Assembly: GCA_006226225.1 (NCBI GenBank)
Contig: SBHI01000060.1
Span: 1-15,042 of the forward strand
Reading direction: 5' to 3'
Origin: Alphaproteobacteria bacterium
Lineage (GTDB): Bacteria > Pseudomonadota > Alphaproteobacteria > Micavibrionales > CSBR16-224
DNA length: 15,042 bases
Shown here: in pieces, positions 1 to 5,781 of the stretch
How the letters are laid out: every line of letters begins with the position of its first letter
Position numbering within the stretch: the stretch's first letter is position 1
Made by a program: the position numbers and the translations under genes
Notes under the pieces: generated by a model
The model's input: the letters and a program-made list of their open reading frames with translations, nothing else
The model's database searches: none
Told to the model about the DNA's origin: nothing

Positions 1-1122
1 CCGATGCCGCTGTCCGGCAATCCGCCTGCCGCAGACGACCTCGCAAAACTGAATGCGCTGATCGAAAAGGCGGAAAACCCCGTGGCACTGATCGGCGGCA
101 GCGGGTGGACGGATCGGGCTGTCGAAGACTTTACCGCAATAGCTGCAAAACTCGGCCTGTCTGTTACCACAGGTTTCCGCCGTCAGGATGCTTTTCCGAC
201 TGCGCATGACAGTTTTATCGGCGAACTGGGCACCGGCGCAAACCCCGCACTGATTTCCCGCGTCAAACAGGCTGATCTGGTACTGGCAATCGGCACGCGG
301 CTGTCGGAAATCGTTACACAGGGTTACACATTGCTGCAAGCGCCAACCTCACAGCAAACACTTGTGCACATCCATACATCAAGTGCGGAAATCGGTAAGG
401 TTTACACCCCCGCGCTGGGCATTGCTGCCGCAACGGATGCTTTTTGTGCCGCATGGAAAAACAACCTTCCCACCGCAAAACCTGCATGGAACCAGCACAG
501 GGAAAAAGCACGCGCGGAATATCTGGACTGGTCAACCGTCAAAAGCACCGATAAATTCCCGCTGGATATGGATTACATTTTTAACGCCCTGCAAAAGCGC
601 CTACCCGAGAATGTGATCTTTACCACAGATGCCGGAAACTTCAGCTGCTGGGCGCAACGCTACCTGCCCTATGGCAGACCCGGACGTCTACTAGCACCAA
701 CAAGCGGTGCGATGGGCTACGGATTTCCGGCGGCGCTTGCCGCAGCATTGGAACACCCCGACAGAATTGTCATCGGTATGGCTGGAGACGGCGGCATTAT
801 GATGAACGGGCAGGAACTGGCCAGCGCTGTCCAGCAGAAAGCCGCACCGATCATGCTGGTTTTTGATAACGGCATTTTCGGCACTATCCGCACACATCAG
901 GAAAAACGCTATCCCGGGCGCATCAGCGCCACCGAATTGTTAAATCCTGACTTTGCCGCATGGGCGGAAAGTTTTGGCGCAAACGGCTTCGCTGTACACG
1001 GCAATAAAGAATTTGACGCCGCGCTGGAGGCTGCCCTAGCAGACCGCAAAAAGCCCAGCATCATCGAATGCAATATTTCTGCAGAGCAGATTCTGCCCGG
1101 TAAAAAACTCAGCGAGCTTTAA
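1..1122 (+). CDS. Thiamine-diphosphate-dependent enzyme, acetolactate synthase-like (5' end missing)
   Basis: The C-terminal two thirds of a TPP enzyme of the acetolactate synthase/benzoylformate decarboxylase superfamily; the reading frame is open to the left edge, so the N-terminal pyrimidine-binding domain lies outside. Numbering from the ATG at 4, residues about 12-150 look like the central domain (PVALIGGSGW, LVLAIGTRLSE). Residues about 190-360 are the diphosphate-binding domain, with GDGG at 261-264 and DNG at 288-290, which fits the GDG-X(~25)-N motif that binds Mg-TPP. Full family members are about 550 residues, so some 170-180 are missing. Family members decarboxylate 2-oxo acids or ligate aldehydes; the substrate cannot be told from this part. 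No small regulatory subunit (ilvN) follows, which argues against the biosynthetic IlvB role. Family assignment is firm; specific function is unknown. Confidence 0.9.
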   Translation, partial: PMPLSGNPPAADDLAKLNALIEKAENPVALIGGSGWTDRAVEDFTAIAAKLGLSVTTGFRRQDAFPTAHDSFIGELGTGANPALISRVKQADLVLAIGTRLSEIVTQGYTLLQAPTSQQTLVHIHTSSAEIGKVYTPALGIAAATDAFCAAWKNNLPTAKPAWNQHREKARAEYLDWSTVKSTDKFPLDMDYIFNALQKRLPENVIFTTDAGNFSCWAQRYLPYGRPGRLLAPTSGAMGYGFPAALAAALEHPDRIVIGMAGDGGIMMNGQELASAVQQKAAPIMLVFDNGIFGTIRTHQEKRYPGRISATELLNPDFAAWAESFGANGFAVHGNKEFDAALEAALADRKKPSIIECNISAEQILPGKKLSEL

Positions 1123-1133
1123 AAACAGCCATC

Positions 1134-1149
1134 TGGCACGGTTCTTGCA
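1134..1149 (+). promoter_or_regulatory. Sigma-54 (RpoN) -24/-12 promoter
   Basis: Reads TGGCACG-GTTC-TTGCA. This matches the sigma-54 consensus TGGCACG-N4-TTGCW at every defined base, with the GG (1135-1136) and GC (1147-1148) exactly 10 bases apart. It lies in the 63-bp gap before the gene at 1186. Taking C1148 as -12, transcription should start near 1160, leaving a leader of about 26 nt with a strong AAAGGAG. Sigma-54 promoters need an activator bound upstream; any such site would fall inside the preceding coding region, and I did not identify one. Confidence 0.7.
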
Positions 1150-1150
1150 G

Positions 1151-1177
1151 CACTTCTTTCCTGAAAAGAAAGGAGTG
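1151..1177 (+). promoter_or_regulatory. RNA hairpin covering the ribosome-binding site of the 1186 gene
   Basis: CACTTCTTTC (1151-1160) pairs with GAAAGGAGTG (1168-1177) across a 7-base loop: ten continuous pairs with one U-G wobble, plus G1150-C1178 outside. The right arm contains the Shine-Dalgarno AAAGGAG (1169-1175) of the gene starting at 1186. No T-run follows, so it is not an intrinsic terminator. An RNA read through from the upstream gene would have its ribosome-binding site locked; an RNA begun at the sigma-54 start (about 1160) would lack nearly all of the left arm. Confidence 0.55.
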
Positions 1178-1185
1178 CGGCCAAA

Positions 1186-1701
1186 ATGGCAATTTCATCA
1201 GTTAATCCGTTCGCAAATGGCAGGACAGCGGGACATATGCCCGTTTTCGGGAAAAATTTTCCGCCGCAACCCGCTACGCCCAAAAATGACACGGAAAAAA
1301 CTGCCGGTTCCACCAAAATTCGTAACTTCGATGACCGCACAGCGGGCATGACCCATATGAATGCCAGTGCCAAACCCGGTGAGTTCAGTTTTTTTGACCT
1401 TCTCGACATTATCAACCCCCTGCAACACATTCCCATTGTCAGCAGTTTTTACCGCAATATCACAGGGGATGAAATCAAACCTGCTGCCCGCGCCATAGGC
1501 GGATTTCTGTTCGGCGGCCCATTGGGACTGGCTGCGGGGATCGTCAACGGTGCCGTTGCTGATGCGACAGGAAAAGATCTGCCAGAAACACTGCTCACCT
1601 CTGTCAGCCCCCCTCAAAAAACGGCTGTTCCGTCACATCTTTCCGGTGAGACCGCTTTTCTTGCACAGCACTATTCACAAGAGCCTCATAACAGAGTATA
1701 A
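1186..1701 (+). CDS. Conserved hypothetical protein with a glycine-rich segment
   Basis: A 171-residue protein of no function I can name. The first 65 or so residues are polar and look disordered. The conserved-looking core is residues about 68-130: an aromatic and proline-containing part (FFDLLDIINPLQHIPIVSSF), an ITGDEIKPAAR stretch, then a glycine-rich hydrophobic run (GGFLFGGPLGLAAGIVNG) like a glycine-zipper or single membrane-inserting helix. I recall similar unnamed proteins in alphaproteobacteria, from memory only. No signal peptide is visible. The start is well supported: AAAGGAG at 1169-1175, 10 bases before the ATG. It has its own sigma-54-type promoter and sits before ribF, separated by a possible weak terminator. 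A role in envelope or surface biology would fit sigma-54 control and the hydrophobic core but is only a guess. Confidence 0.8.
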   Translation: MAISSVNPFANGRTAGHMPVFGKNFPPQPATPKNDTEKTAGSTKIRNFDDRTAGMTHMNASAKPGEFSFFDLLDIINPLQHIPIVSSFYRNITGDEIKPAARAIGGFLFGGPLGLAAGIVNGAVADATGKDLPETLLTSVSPPQKTAVPSHLSGETAFLAQHYSQEPHNRV

Positions 1702-1703
1702 AA

Positions 1704-1747
1704 CCCTGTAACATCAATACAAATTAACTTATACAGGGCTTGTTTTA
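1704..1747 (+). terminator. Possible weak terminator between the 1186 gene and ribF
   Basis: CCCTGTA (1704-1710) and TACAGGG (1732-1738) form a perfect 7-bp stem, but with a 21-base loop. A T-rich stretch (cttgtttta) follows. The long loop and interrupted T-run make this a weak candidate. It also overlaps the region just before ribF, so it could instead be a leader structure of ribF. Confidence 0.25.
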
Positions 1748-1754
1748 CCGCGTT

Positions 1755-2681
1755 ATGCAGCGTTTTGTTATTACAAACTCCGATATCGGGCAGGAAAAAT
1801 TTCGCAGTACCGGCGCGGTATTGGCTATCGGTAATCTTGACGGCGTTCACAAAGGCCATGCCGCGCTTTTGTCCCAAACAAGAGAGCTCGCCGCCGCAAA
1901 GGGAGTTCCGGCAGTTGTGATGAGCTTTTCTCCTCACCCGCGCCTGTTCTTTCAACCTGATGCGCAACCTTTTTTATTGATTGATGATGATACTAAAGCG
2001 GCCTTGCTGGAAGAAAAGGGTATTGATTGTCTTTACAGTGTTCAGTTTGATGCGGCGCTGTCGGAAATGTCCGCGCTGGACTTTATCCGCAGCCTGCTCG
2101 TCGGCACCGTCGGCTGCGGCACAGTCATCGTTGGTGAGGATTTCCGTTTCGGCAAGAGCCGTCTGGGGGATATTGATATTCTAAAACAGGCGGGAGAAGC
2201 TTATGGGTTTGAGCTGCAAACTCTCAAACTTGTAACAGATAACGGGAATAACATTTTTTCGTCAAGCCGCATCCGCGACTGTCTCCGTGAAGGTGATATT
2301 GCCGCCACCAATGCACTATTAGGATGGAACTGGCATTATCCCGTAACCGTTTTGGACAATCAGCCGGATCCCTCCGGACTGAACTGCCTTTCCGCAAAAA
2401 CCGCCAACCCCGCACTTTTATCGCCAAAATCAGGTGGTTATACAGGGCTTGCACATATCGCGGAAAACGGCCAGCTATCAAATACAATCCAGAAGGTTTT
2501 TATTTTGCACAATACGCCCGATTTGGTTAAAATTTTCTATGATGCGCGTTTTTGTACGGCGCCCATCTCCGCAGGCGCAACACTCGTCCTGCAACCTGAA
2601 AACGAGACACAAACACAAACCCTTTCCGCAAAAACTGCGGAATGGCTGACGCAGCAGGAAAACAAACGGGAAAGCCTATGA
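1755..2681 (+). CDS. ribF: RibF: FAD synthetase / riboflavin kinase with a divergent kinase half
   Basis: RibF makes FMN from riboflavin (C-terminal kinase) and FAD from FMN (N-terminal adenylyltransferase). The N-terminal half is well kept: GNLDGVHKGH at 26-35 (HxGH-type nucleotide site), FSPHPRLFF, GEDFRFGKSRLGD and the SSRIRDCL segment. The C-terminal half, from about residue 195, is hard to recognise: the kinase PTAN motif appears as KTAN (215-218), the usual ANIG.RPTF block is absent, and the family's conserved catalytic Glu seems replaced (QKVFILH at 246-252). Length (308 aa) is normal. ATG 1755 is preferred over the in-frame TTG at 1740 because RibF proteins usually begin a few residues before this beta strand; neither start has a convincing Shine-Dalgarno. 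The stop overlaps the lspA start by 4 bp, suggesting coupling. No FMN riboswitch is evident. Confidence 0.9.
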   Translation: MQRFVITNSDIGQEKFRSTGAVLAIGNLDGVHKGHAALLSQTRELAAAKGVPAVVMSFSPHPRLFFQPDAQPFLLIDDDTKAALLEEKGIDCLYSVQFDAALSEMSALDFIRSLLVGTVGCGTVIVGEDFRFGKSRLGDIDILKQAGEAYGFELQTLKLVTDNGNNIFSSSRIRDCLREGDIAATNALLGWNWHYPVTVLDNQPDPSGLNCLSAKTANPALLSPKSGGYTGLAHIAENGQLSNTIQKVFILHNTPDLVKIFYDARFCTAPISAGATLVLQPENETQTQTLSAKTAEWLTQQENKRESL

Positions 2682-3262
2682 CGAATTCCAAATTTTTCTT
2701 TCTATACGGCCTGATTTTTATTCTCGGCATCATCTTCATAGACCAATATATGAAATGGGTGATGATCGAAACGGTTCTGCGCATGGAAGAACAGCGTGAC
2801 CTGCTGCCTTTTACCGAGTGGTTTATGACGCCGAAACATCTGGAATATTTCTATGATGAGCGTGAATCCTTTCTGACCAGAGAATTACTGCCTATTCTGA
2901 ATTTAAATATGGTTTGGAATCAGGGTGTTAGCTTTGGATTTCTGGACACAAACGAGCCGATCATGGCTTATGTTTTCACAGGAATTTCCGTTGCAATTTC
3001 TGTGGGTTTTCTGGTCTGGCTGGCGATGGCTGAACGTTTTCTGACCGTGGTTTCCACCAGTATGATTATTGGCGGTGCCATCGGTAATGCGATTGACCGC
3101 ATCCGCTTCCGCGCTGTGGCTGACTTTATCGAATTCCACATCGGGGATTTTCACTTCCCTGTATTCAACTTTGCTGATATATGTATCACCATCGGTGCCA
3201 TCGGCATTGCCTGGGCCGTGTTATTTGAACAGAAAAAATCCTACTTAACCGTAGATGTTTAA
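2678..3262 (+). CDS. lspA: Lipoprotein signal peptidase (signal peptidase II)
   Basis: An inner-membrane aspartyl protease that cuts signal peptides from prolipoproteins just before the lipid-modified cysteine. Family motifs are present in order: IDQYMKW (D22, K26) in the first membrane helix, NQGVSFG at 81-87, GGAIGNAIDR with catalytic D140, and FNFAD with catalytic D167. Four hydrophobic segments are visible. At 194 residues it is longer than the usual 160-170: about 28 extra residues lie between K26 and N81, in the first periplasmic loop, and are rich in acidic and aromatic residues. The start at 2678 overlaps the ribF stop as ATGA; a longer in-frame version from 2642 would run inside ribF and adds a polar tail before the first membrane helix. 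A lipoprotein, a likely substrate, follows directly. Confidence 0.95.
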   Translation: MTNSKFFFLYGLIFILGIIFIDQYMKWVMIETVLRMEEQRDLLPFTEWFMTPKHLEYFYDERESFLTRELLPILNLNMVWNQGVSFGFLDTNEPIMAYVFTGISVAISVGFLVWLAMAERFLTVVSTSMIIGGAIGNAIDRIRFRAVADFIEFHIGDFHFPVFNFADICITIGAIGIAWAVLFEQKKSYLTVDV

Positions 3263-3282
3263 AAAGGCGGATCTTGCGCAAA

Positions 3283-3831
3283 ATGAATAAAAAAACATTC
3301 ATATCTTTTATCCTTGCGCTCAGCCTTTTACCGTTCATTGCCGGTTGCTCGCAAGTCAAACAACAGCTTGGAATCGGGCGTAATTCTCCCGATGAGTTTG
3401 CAGTTGTCAAACGCGCGCCCCTCAGCCTGCCACCGGAATATAATTTATTACCGCCCGATCCAAATAAACCGCATGCCGAAGTCATCAGTGACCGCCGCCC
3501 TGAACAGGCTAAAGAAGCTGTTTTTGGTCTGGATGAGGCACATAACAAACAAAACTTGCCGCCGGAAACCGCTTTACTGGAAAAAGCAGGAGCCTATTAC
3601 GCAAACCCTGATATTCGCAACATTCTTGACCGCGAAGCCGGTTACATTACCTTCTATAACGAGGAAAAGAACCTGACCGAACGCATCCTGTTCTGGAAGA
3701 AAGATAAAGAAGAGCCTGTTCTGGTTGATGCCAAGGCCGAGGCCGAGCGTCTGAAAAAGAATGAGGAAGAGGGTCTGCCGCCACATGAAGGCGAGGTTCC
3801 GACCATTCATAAAAAGAACGGTCTGTTTTAA
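3283..3831 (+). CDS. DUF3035 (BamF-like) outer-membrane lipoprotein
   Basis: A 182-residue lipoprotein. It has a positively charged start (MNKK), a hydrophobic stretch and a lipobox FIAGC with the lipidated cysteine at 22, so it should be processed by LspA, encoded just upstream. The mature part carries DUF3035 hallmarks: PDEFAVVKRAPLSLPPEY near the N-terminus and, near the C-terminus, VLVDAKAEAERLKKNEEEG followed by a GEVPTIHKK block. In alphaproteobacteria this family has been linked to the outer-membrane beta-barrel assembly machine as BamF; I rely on memory for that name. The start is ATG 3283 with AGGCGG at 3265-3270, 12 bases away; an in-frame TTG at 3274 (3-base spacing) is the alternative and adds MRK. 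The stop overlaps the convergent DUF962 gene through a shared TTAA. Confidence 0.85.
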   Translation: MNKKTFISFILALSLLPFIAGCSQVKQQLGIGRNSPDEFAVVKRAPLSLPPEYNLLPPDPNKPHAEVISDRRPEQAKEAVFGLDEAHNKQNLPPETALLEKAGAYYANPDIRNILDREAGYITFYNEEKNLTERILFWKKDKEEPVLVDAKAEAERLKKNEEEGLPPHEGEVPTIHKKNGLF

Positions 3832-4373
3832 GATTTCAACGTCGTATTTCGTGATGGTTTTGCAGGGGCTGGTAACGGCTCCTCTTTATTTTCCGCCGTT
3901 TTTTCAGCCTTCTTCGCAAAAACTCCTTTCAAAGACACTGTCAGGGTCTTCTGAAAATCCTGTAAGGAGGATTTGACGGATTGCACCGGTGTTTCACCGG
4001 GACGAAACTGTTTCAAACCACAGGCGCGGTCAATCTCTCCCTGTAATTTACCTGCACACCACAGTCCCGTCATGCGAAAGTCGCTAACAAAAGACCAAAG
4101 CGGATGGGAGAATGTTGCTGGCTTGTTGCGCTCGACCAGTGCGTGAGATGTCCATGCAGCGCCGTAAGCCAATCCCAGACCGATCAAAGGAAGCGCCCAG
4201 ATTTGTGTTACAGCGGCAACAGCCAGCGTTGCGACACCAAGCGCCGTTCCGGCAATATGAAAGGCACGGGTTGTTTTGCGACTATGTTCCTGCAGATAGA
4301 AATCCCAGAATTCACCGTAACTACCAAAATGTTTTCCCGGCGCTTTTACACTATCTGTTTGGTTTTCCGTCAC
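3828..4373 (-). CDS. DUF962 / Mpo1-like membrane protein
   Basis: A 181-residue protein of the DUF962 family, which includes yeast Mpo1, an iron-dependent dioxygenase in fatty-acid alpha-oxidation; the bacterial role is not established. Family features are clear: FWDFYLQEHS (H30), TRAFHIAG (H39), two hydrophobic segments at about 40-56 and 58-74, then WTSHALVERNKPATFSHPLWS (H77, H90). The spaced histidines are the likely metal ligands. The C-terminal 45 residues are Lys/Glu/Ala/Pro-rich and look disordered. The start is GTG: no ATG lies nearby in frame, and the conserved domain begins within 20 residues. It starts 14 bp after the pfk stop, so the two are probably cotranscribed. The stop overlaps the DUF3035 lipoprotein gene, and no terminator is visible. 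Confidence 0.8.
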   Translation of the reverse strand: MTENQTDSVKAPGKHFGSYGEFWDFYLQEHSRKTTRAFHIAGTALGVATLAVAAVTQIWALPLIGLGLAYGAAWTSHALVERNKPATFSHPLWSFVSDFRMTGLWCAGKLQGEIDRACGLKQFRPGETPVQSVKSSLQDFQKTLTVSLKGVFAKKAEKTAENKEEPLPAPAKPSRNTTLKS

Positions 4374-4387
4374 ATCAGCCCCGTCTT

Positions 4388-5476
4388 TTACGCATCACCA
4401 AGGCAAATTCCTAATGCCCGTGCCGTTTTAACAAGCAATCCGTCAGTTTCCACAGCCTGATAGGATTCAATCGCCTCCTCAATCGGCACTTCAATCACGT
4501 CACGGTTCGACCAAGCCACCATACAATCGAATTTCCCTTGTTTTACAAGCTCGACCGCCCGCACACCAAAAGCAGAAGCAATCAGACGGTCTGCCGGAAT
4601 CGGCGAACAACCGCGCTGAACATGTCCCAGAATTGTGACGCGGGTTTCAAAACCGGTTTTTTTAGAAATTTTGTCGGCAAAATAATGGCCGATACCGCCG
4701 TAACGTTTCTCGCCATCTGCATGTTCCATCTGCACCATACTGCCGGTCGCGGTTTTTACCGCCTCTGAGACAATGACCAAAGCAAAGTTGCGCCCCTGAT
4801 CTTCACGGATAGAGATAATTTTTTTCGCGACAACATCCATATCATACGGCACTTCCGGAATGAGGATAATATCCGCACCGCCAGCAATACCTGACTGGAT
4901 GGCAATATGCCCTGCGTCACGGCCCATAACCTCCAGAATCATCACACGGTCATGGCTGGCGGCCGTCGGCTGCAAGCGGTCAAGCGCTTCGGTCGCCGTC
5001 CAAACGGCGGTTTCAAATCCGACGGAAAGTTCGGTGCGGCCCAAATCGTTATCAATGGTTTTTGGAATGCCGATTAGGTTAAAACCGCCCTGCTGTGCCA
5101 ATTTTCTTAAAATTGCCAGACTGCCGTCACCGCCAATCCCGATCACAGCCTCTAACCCCAAAGATTTAATACCGTCAGTGATTTCTTTGGAGCGGTCTTT
5201 AAAGCTGCCGTCAGGCATCGGGAAGTTAAACGGATTCCCGCGGTTTGTTGTACCCAAAATCGTGCCGCCAAGCCGCATGATCGTGGTATCCATCATTTGC
5301 GGTGTTAAAATCTGATAACGGTGAGGGGTTTCCAAAAGACCTGCCGTACCGTCCTCAATGCCGATGATTTCATAACCGGCAAGCGTTCCCGCATGCACAA
5401 CCGACCGCAGAACTGCGTTCAAGCCTGCGCAGTCACCGCCGCTAGTCAAAATTCCGATACGTTTTTTCTGTGCCAT
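4388..5476 (-). CDS. pfkA: 6-phosphofructokinase
   Basis: Phosphorylates fructose 6-phosphate to fructose 1,6-bisphosphate in glycolysis. Seen: GILTSGGDCAGLN (8-20) at the nucleotide site, GGDGS at 115-119, PKTIDND at 138-144 with catalytic D142, MGRDAGHIA for sugar-phosphate binding, and GHVQRGCSPIPADR. The phosphoryl-donor positions are mixed: Gly in GGDGS (E. coli 104) is the ATP-type residue, while Lys in PKTIDND (E. coli 124) is usual in pyrophosphate-type enzymes. Actinobacterial ATP-dependent group III enzymes show this same pairing, so ATP is the likelier donor. Length (362 aa) fits group III rather than the 320-residue E. coli type. The start is ATG 5476 with an AGGGG-containing leader. 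It heads a two-gene unit with the DUF962 gene. Confidence 0.93.
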   Translation of the reverse strand: MAQKKRIGILTSGGDCAGLNAVLRSVVHAGTLAGYEIIGIEDGTAGLLETPHRYQILTPQMMDTTIMRLGGTILGTTNRGNPFNFPMPDGSFKDRSKEITDGIKSLGLEAVIGIGGDGSLAILRKLAQQGGFNLIGIPKTIDNDLGRTELSVGFETAVWTATEALDRLQPTAASHDRVMILEVMGRDAGHIAIQSGIAGGADIILIPEVPYDMDVVAKKIISIREDQGRNFALVIVSEAVKTATGSMVQMEHADGEKRYGGIGHYFADKISKKTGFETRVTILGHVQRGCSPIPADRLIASAFGVRAVELVKQGKFDCMVAWSNRDVIEVPIEEAIESYQAVETDGLLVKTARALGICLGDA

Positions 5477-5520
5477 AGACCCCTATTTCCTTTTTGTTTT
5501 CTTTACGAATTGCTGGTATT

Positions 5521-5550
5521 ATTATTAGTATTACCGCATAGGTTTAACAA
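5521..5550 (-). promoter_or_regulatory. Probable sigma-70-type promoter of pfk
   Basis: On the minus strand TTGTTA (5550-5545), an 18-base spacer, then AATAAT (5526-5521). The -10 matches TATAAT at five of six positions and the -35 matches TTGACA at four. The predicted start is near 5514, giving a leader of about 38 nt before pfk. The same 101-bp gap must also hold the promoter of the divergent ydcH-like gene, for which I see only a weak candidate (TTTACG at 5502, TAGTAT at 5526). Confidence 0.4.
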
Positions 5551-5577
5551 GAGTTTTATCAGGACTGAATATTTACA

Positions 5578-5781
5578 ATGCTGGATGATGAAGAAGAACT
5601 CCACGAGATGCTGGAACAGCTGAAGATGGAGCACCGGGATCTTGATGTCGTAATCAGCCAGTTGGCCGATACGCCGCCGGTGGATTTTCTGCGTATGCAA
5701 AGACTGAAAAAGCGCAAGCTGGCACTGAAAGACCAGATTTCAAAACTCGAATCGCTGCTGCTTCCCGATATTATTGCTTAA
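5578..5781 (+). CDS. YdcH-like (DUF465) small coiled-coil protein
   Basis: A 67-residue charged protein, predicted to be a helical hairpin: an acidic helix (DDEEELHEMLEQLKMEHRD), a turn with TPPVDFLRMQ, and a basic helix (RLKKRKLALKDQISKLESLL). This pattern, with the closing KLKDxI/L-type motif, is that of the DUF465/YdcH family, short proteins of unknown function common in proteobacteria. It is transcribed divergently from pfk. The Shine-Dalgarno is weak: AGGA at 5561 is 13 bases from the ATG. The stop codon overlaps that of the convergent symporter in a TTAA. The family is fairly clear from length and helical pattern; the function is unknown. Confidence 0.85.
   Translation: MLDDEEELHEMLEQLKMEHRDLDVVISQLADTPPVDFLRMQRLKKRKLALKDQISKLESLLLPDIIA

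Noticed and set aside
1151..1177. Hairpin read as an intrinsic terminator of the TPP-enzyme gene
   Set aside because: No T-run follows the stem; the next bases are CGGCCAAAATGG, and the right arm is the ribosome site of the next gene.
1702..1754. FMN riboswitch ahead of ribF
   Set aside because: The gap is only 53 bp and shows no conserved riboswitch blocks, only one 7-bp inverted repeat with a long loop.
2642..2677. Longer lspA start inside ribF
   Set aside because: It adds 12 polar residues before the first membrane helix; the ATG overlapping the ribF stop gives the usual LspA N-terminus.
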